Shown one piece after another: positions 61,658 through 64,000 of a DNA stretch of 64,000 bases. Positions within the stretch are counted from its first letter, which is position 1. The number at the start of each line of letters is the position of its first letter. This DNA is from Pseudoduganella umbonata. Its GTDB lineage: Bacteria; Pseudomonadota; Gammaproteobacteria; Burkholderiales; Burkholderiaceae_D. Below the pieces are notes generated by a model. It made no database searches. It saw nothing but the letters and a program-made list of their open reading frames with translations, and was not told the DNA's origin. The position numbers were made by a program, and so were the translations under genes. The stretch lies in contig NZ_JACHXS010000001.1 in the NCBI RefSeq assembly GCF_014192225.1, positions 584,440 to 648,439 of the forward strand, written 5' to 3'.

Positions 61658-62770
61658 CTACGCAGCCAGCGATGCATCCCCGATGGGCGACAGCCGGGCG
61701 GTTGCGCCTTCCACCAGTTGCGGCGCGAAAGTGCGCTTTTCGGCAAGGTGGCTGCCGTGCGACTCGATCATCGAGGTCAGCAGGTCGGCTGCCGCCAGTG
61801 CCATTTTGTGCATTGGCTGGCGCAGCGTGGTGAGGTTGCAGCTCAGCCAGCTGGCCGGTTCGATCGCGTCGAATCCGGCGATCGACATGGTGCCCGGGAC
61901 GTCGATGCCCAGTTCATGGCGCGCCAGGTCGAGGCAGCCGAGCGCCATCACGTCGTTGCCGCAGATGACGGCGTCCGGCAGGTGGCCCAGCCGCTCGATG
62001 ATCTCGCGCAGGCCCTGCGCGCCGCTGGCATAGTCGAATTGTCCGCCGACCACGACGGGAGGCGGCAGGCCCAGTTCCTGCAGCCGGTCGCAGGCGCCCA
62101 TCCGGCGCTCGGCGGCCACCGTCGGCGCATCGGGCCCGGCCACGATGCCGAACTGGCGATGTCCGGCGGCGGCGAGGCGCGTGGCAAGCATGCGGCCCGC
62201 TTCGTAATGGTCGCACAGCACGCTGTTGACGGTGCGGCCGCGCAGGTTGCGGTTGAAGACCACCAGCGGCAGGCCGCGCCGTTCGAATTCCTGCACCTGC
62301 TCGTCGCTGACGGGGGCGGCGATGATCGCGCCGTCCACCTGGTATTGCCAGATGTCGCCGAGGATGTGTTCCACGTCGGATTCCTGCTGGATCGTGAACA
62401 GCAGCACGCGCTTGCCGCGCCGCGTCAGCTGCTGGGACAGTTCCGCCAGGGCTTCGGGTGAGTACACGTTGGCGAAGTGGGGCATCACCACGGCAACCAT
62501 GTTCGAGCGCCGCGTGATCAGGCTGCGCGCCGCCGCGTTGGGAATATAGTCCAGCCCGGCCGCCGCCTTCATCACGCGTGCATAGGTTGCCGGCGATACG
62601 CTGGCGCCGGGCTTGAAGCAGCGCGACACGGCCGACTGCGATACACCGGCGACGAGCGCCACGTCATAGGATGTGACGCGCCGGTTTTCACGCACGACCG
62701 CGGCCTTATACTCGGCCGCCCGGGCAACGGCCACGTTCTCTGCCGGAGGTGGTGTCTTGGTTTTTCTCAT
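61658..62770 (-). CDS. LacI-family transcriptional regulator
   Basis: 370 aa from ATG 62770. The N-terminal HTH is VTSYDVALVAGVSQSAVSRCF with the hinge helix PNAAARSLITRRSN (residues about 33-90), followed by a periplasmic-binding-like sensor domain (MVAVVMPHFANVYSPEA onward, DHYEAGRMLATRLAAAGHR, GNDVMALG, SIAGFDA). Binds sugars or related small molecules. No sugar genes are adjacent; a palindrome at its own promoter suggests autoregulation. Convergent with DUF3325, 28 bases apart. Confidence 0.9.
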   Translation of the reverse strand: MRKTKTPPPAENVAVARAAEYKAAVVRENRRVTSYDVALVAGVSQSAVSRCFKPGASVSPATYARVMKAAAGLDYIPNAAARSLITRRSNMVAVVMPHFANVYSPEALAELSQQLTRRGKRVLLFTIQQESDVEHILGDIWQYQVDGAIIAAPVSDEQVQEFERRGLPLVVFNRNLRGRTVNSVLCDHYEAGRMLATRLAAAGHRQFGIVAGPDAPTVAAERRMGACDRLQELGLPPPVVVGGQFDYASGAQGLREIIERLGHLPDAVICGNDVMALGCLDLARHELGIDVPGTMSIAGFDAIEPASWLSCNLTTLRQPMHKMALAAADLLTSMIESHGSHLAEKRTFAPQLVEGATARLSPIGDASLAA

Positions 62771-62831
62771 CGTCTTGGGTTGGCCCGTGGCGGCACCGTT
62801 TCGGTCGAGGATAACGCATGAGCTTGCGTTG

Positions 62832-62846
62832 TGGCAATTATTGCCA
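62832..62846. promoter_or_regulatory. Palindromic operator candidate upstream of the LacI-family gene
   Basis: TGGCAAT-T-ATTGCCA, perfect 7-bp arms around one base, 62 bases before the regulator start. Shape and position fit a LacI-type autoregulatory site. Confidence 0.6.
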
Positions 62847-62887
62847 TGGGAAAATTGCAAGGCGCTGGCGCGAGTGTGGCACCAGCG

Positions 62888-63091
62888 CTACCCGCCAATC
62901 ACCATCGTCACCGCGATGACGGCCAGCAGAACCCCGGTCGCGCCTGCGCGGCGGCGCCAGCCACCGCGCAGGCGTTCCCGGGTACGGCCATGACGCGGCG
63001 TCGCGCGGCCGCCGCGGGACTGGCCCGCCGTTCCCGTCTCTTCGTTCATGTTGTACCGCACCTGTGCCGAACCTCTGCTGTAGCCTGCCAT
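62888..63091 (-). CDS. Small basic protein with C-terminal TM helix, 67 aa
   Basis: ATG 63091 preceded by GGGAG at 8 bases. An Arg/Gly-rich soluble part (RGGRATPRHGRTRERLRGGWRRR in part: RHGRTRERLRGG) is followed by a hydrophobic C-terminal helix (GATGVLLAVIAVTMVIGG). The frame extends 23 codons further up, without RBS support. Tail-anchored layout; no family recognised. Upstream of the LacI gene on the same strand. Confidence 0.5.
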   Translation of the reverse strand: MAGYSRGSAQVRYNMNEETGTAGQSRGGRATPRHGRTRERLRGGWRRRAGATGVLLAVIAVTMVIGG

Positions 63092-63202
63092 ATCGGTCTC
63101 CCGTGTTGTCGAATTTCCTAGCGTAACTATGTACGCGGTGCGGGATTTGATGCAGGTCAAGCCAACTCTGGTAAAATTTTGCCCCTTTCAGATGAGGTAG
63201 CG

Positions 63203-64000
63203 ATGGCAACAGCGTGCGGTGTCGACTTCGGCACGTCCAATTCCACGGTCGGGTGGGTGCAACCGGGCCGGCCCGTGATGTTGCCGCTCGAAGACGGCAA
63301 GGTCACGTTGCCATCGGTGGTGTTTTTCAATGCCGACGACGATGACGTCACGTTCGGCCGCGCGGCGCTGGCCGATTACCTGGCGGGCTACGAAGGCCGC
63401 CTGATGCGTTCGCTCAAGAGCCTGCTGGGTACGCCGTTGATGGATGGGCAGACCGAGGTGGCCGGGCGCGCGCTGTCGTTCCGCGAGTTGCTGGGCCAGT
63501 TCATCCGCGAGTTGAAGCGCCGCGGCGAAAGTGCCGCCGGCCGCGAGTTCGACGCGGCGGTGTTTGGCCGGCCCGTGCATTTCGTCGACGACGATCCGGC
63601 CGCCGACCGGCTGGCCCAGGACACGCTGGCCGAGATTGCCCGTGCCGCGGGCTTCCGCGAGCTGGCATTCCAGTTCGAACCGATCGCCGCCGCGTTTGAT
63701 TACGAGTCGCAGATCGACCGCGAGGAACTGGTGCTGATCGCCGACATCGGCGGCGGCACGTCGGACTTTTCGCTGGTGCGGCTGGCGCCGTCGCGGATGG
63801 CCCGCCGCGACCGCCGCGACGATATCCTGGCCAGTGCCGGCGTGCATATCGGCGGTACGGATTTCGACAAATACCTGAGTCTGGTGACGGTGATGCCTGA
63901 GCTCGGCCATGGCAGCGAACTGAAGAACGGCAGCGCGGTGCCGTCCAGTTATTACTTCAACCTGGCGACCTGGCACACGATCAACCAGGCGTACACCAGG
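63203..64000 (+). CDS. Hsp70-family protein (YegD-like), 3' truncated by window
   Basis: The first 266 codons of a gene running off the right edge. Nucleotide-binding motifs of the actin/Hsp70 fold: phosphate-1 GVDFGTSNSTVGW at residues 6-18, and phosphate-2 LIADIGGGTSDFSLV near 180. FEPIAAAFDYE is the conserved connect helix. The residues resemble E. coli YegD, an Hsp70-like protein without the usual substrate-binding domain. The RBS is GAGG upstream of ATG 63203. A role as an actual chaperone is unproven for the subfamily. Confidence 0.88.
   Translation, partial: MATACGVDFGTSNSTVGWVQPGRPVMLPLEDGKVTLPSVVFFNADDDDVTFGRAALADYLAGYEGRLMRSLKSLLGTPLMDGQTEVAGRALSFRELLGQFIRELKRRGESAAGREFDAAVFGRPVHFVDDDPAADRLAQDTLAEIARAAGFRELAFQFEPIAAAFDYESQIDREELVLIADIGGGTSDFSLVRLAPSRMARRDRRDDILASAGVHIGGTDFDKYLSLVTVMPELGHGSELKNGSAVPSSYYFNLATWHTINQAYTR

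Overview
The window is high-GC DNA from a beta-proteobacterium, most likely Oxalobacteraceae (Massilia, Duganella or Pseudoduganella type). The evidence is three PEP-CTERM proteins, part of an exosortase-A (XrtA) polysaccharide locus, an Anbu-type bacterial proteasome operon, and housekeeping proteins of beta-proteobacterial type. The assignment rests on gene content and family knowledge, not on a database search. Most of the window is densely coding, with no rRNA, tRNA or CRISPR array and no transposase recognised.

Layout: (1) 1-8600 holds the rimO tail, metC, a broken diheme cytochrome c peroxidase-like gene, a small minus-strand group (cytochrome c, short hypothetical, GFA-type protein, DUF4870 protein), a PEP-CTERM protein, TspO and a CaiB/BaiF CoA-transferase. 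(2) 7740-16839 holds mfd-serB, a short-N-lobe Ser/Thr kinase, a secreted alpha/beta hydrolase, a divergent LysR/PhzF pair and a PP2C phosphatase. (3) 17007-28049 is mostly housekeeping: PBP1A, glpD, a POT peptide transporter, ppnN, and a prfB-HAD-lysS operon in which prfB keeps the programmed +1 frameshift. (4) 28200-32301 has a decayed pectate-lyase remnant, a second PEP-CTERM protein, a CpdB-like lipoprotein and a Sel1 protein.

(5) 32370-42731 is a PEP-CTERM/polysaccharide block: methyltransferase, tyrosine autokinase, Wzz-like chain-length protein, a third PEP-CTERM protein, a FeeM-like N-acyl amino acid synthase one base upstream of a 4-cresol-dehydrogenase-like flavoprotein, the PrsT TPR lipoprotein, and a LuxR-type regulator with a degenerate receiver. 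The exosortase itself is not in the window. (6) 43885-49722 is an Anbu proteasome operon (ATP-grasp, alpha-E, transglutaminase, Anbu) that continues into a DUF900-type hydrolase lacking its nucleophile serine and a translationally coupled HPt protein; an orphan cheD sits divergently upstream. (7) 50622-63091 has an SDR, a pentapeptide-repeat protein, a siderophore-type TonB receptor frameshifted at a G7 tract, a KfrA-like coiled-coil DNA-binding protein with a nearby inverted repeat, a large TonB-Xanth-Caul type receptor, a Fur-boxed DUF3649-PepSY-DUF3325 iron-uptake set, and a LacI regulator with a palindrome at its promoter. (8) The window ends inside an Hsp70-like gene.

Most notable for follow-up are the FeeM/flavoprotein pair, which could make and then oxidise N-acyl tyrosine beside a PEP-CTERM locus; the extended Anbu operon; the G7-tract receptor; and an intergenic repeat family with a GGTGTC-type core found in three gaps.
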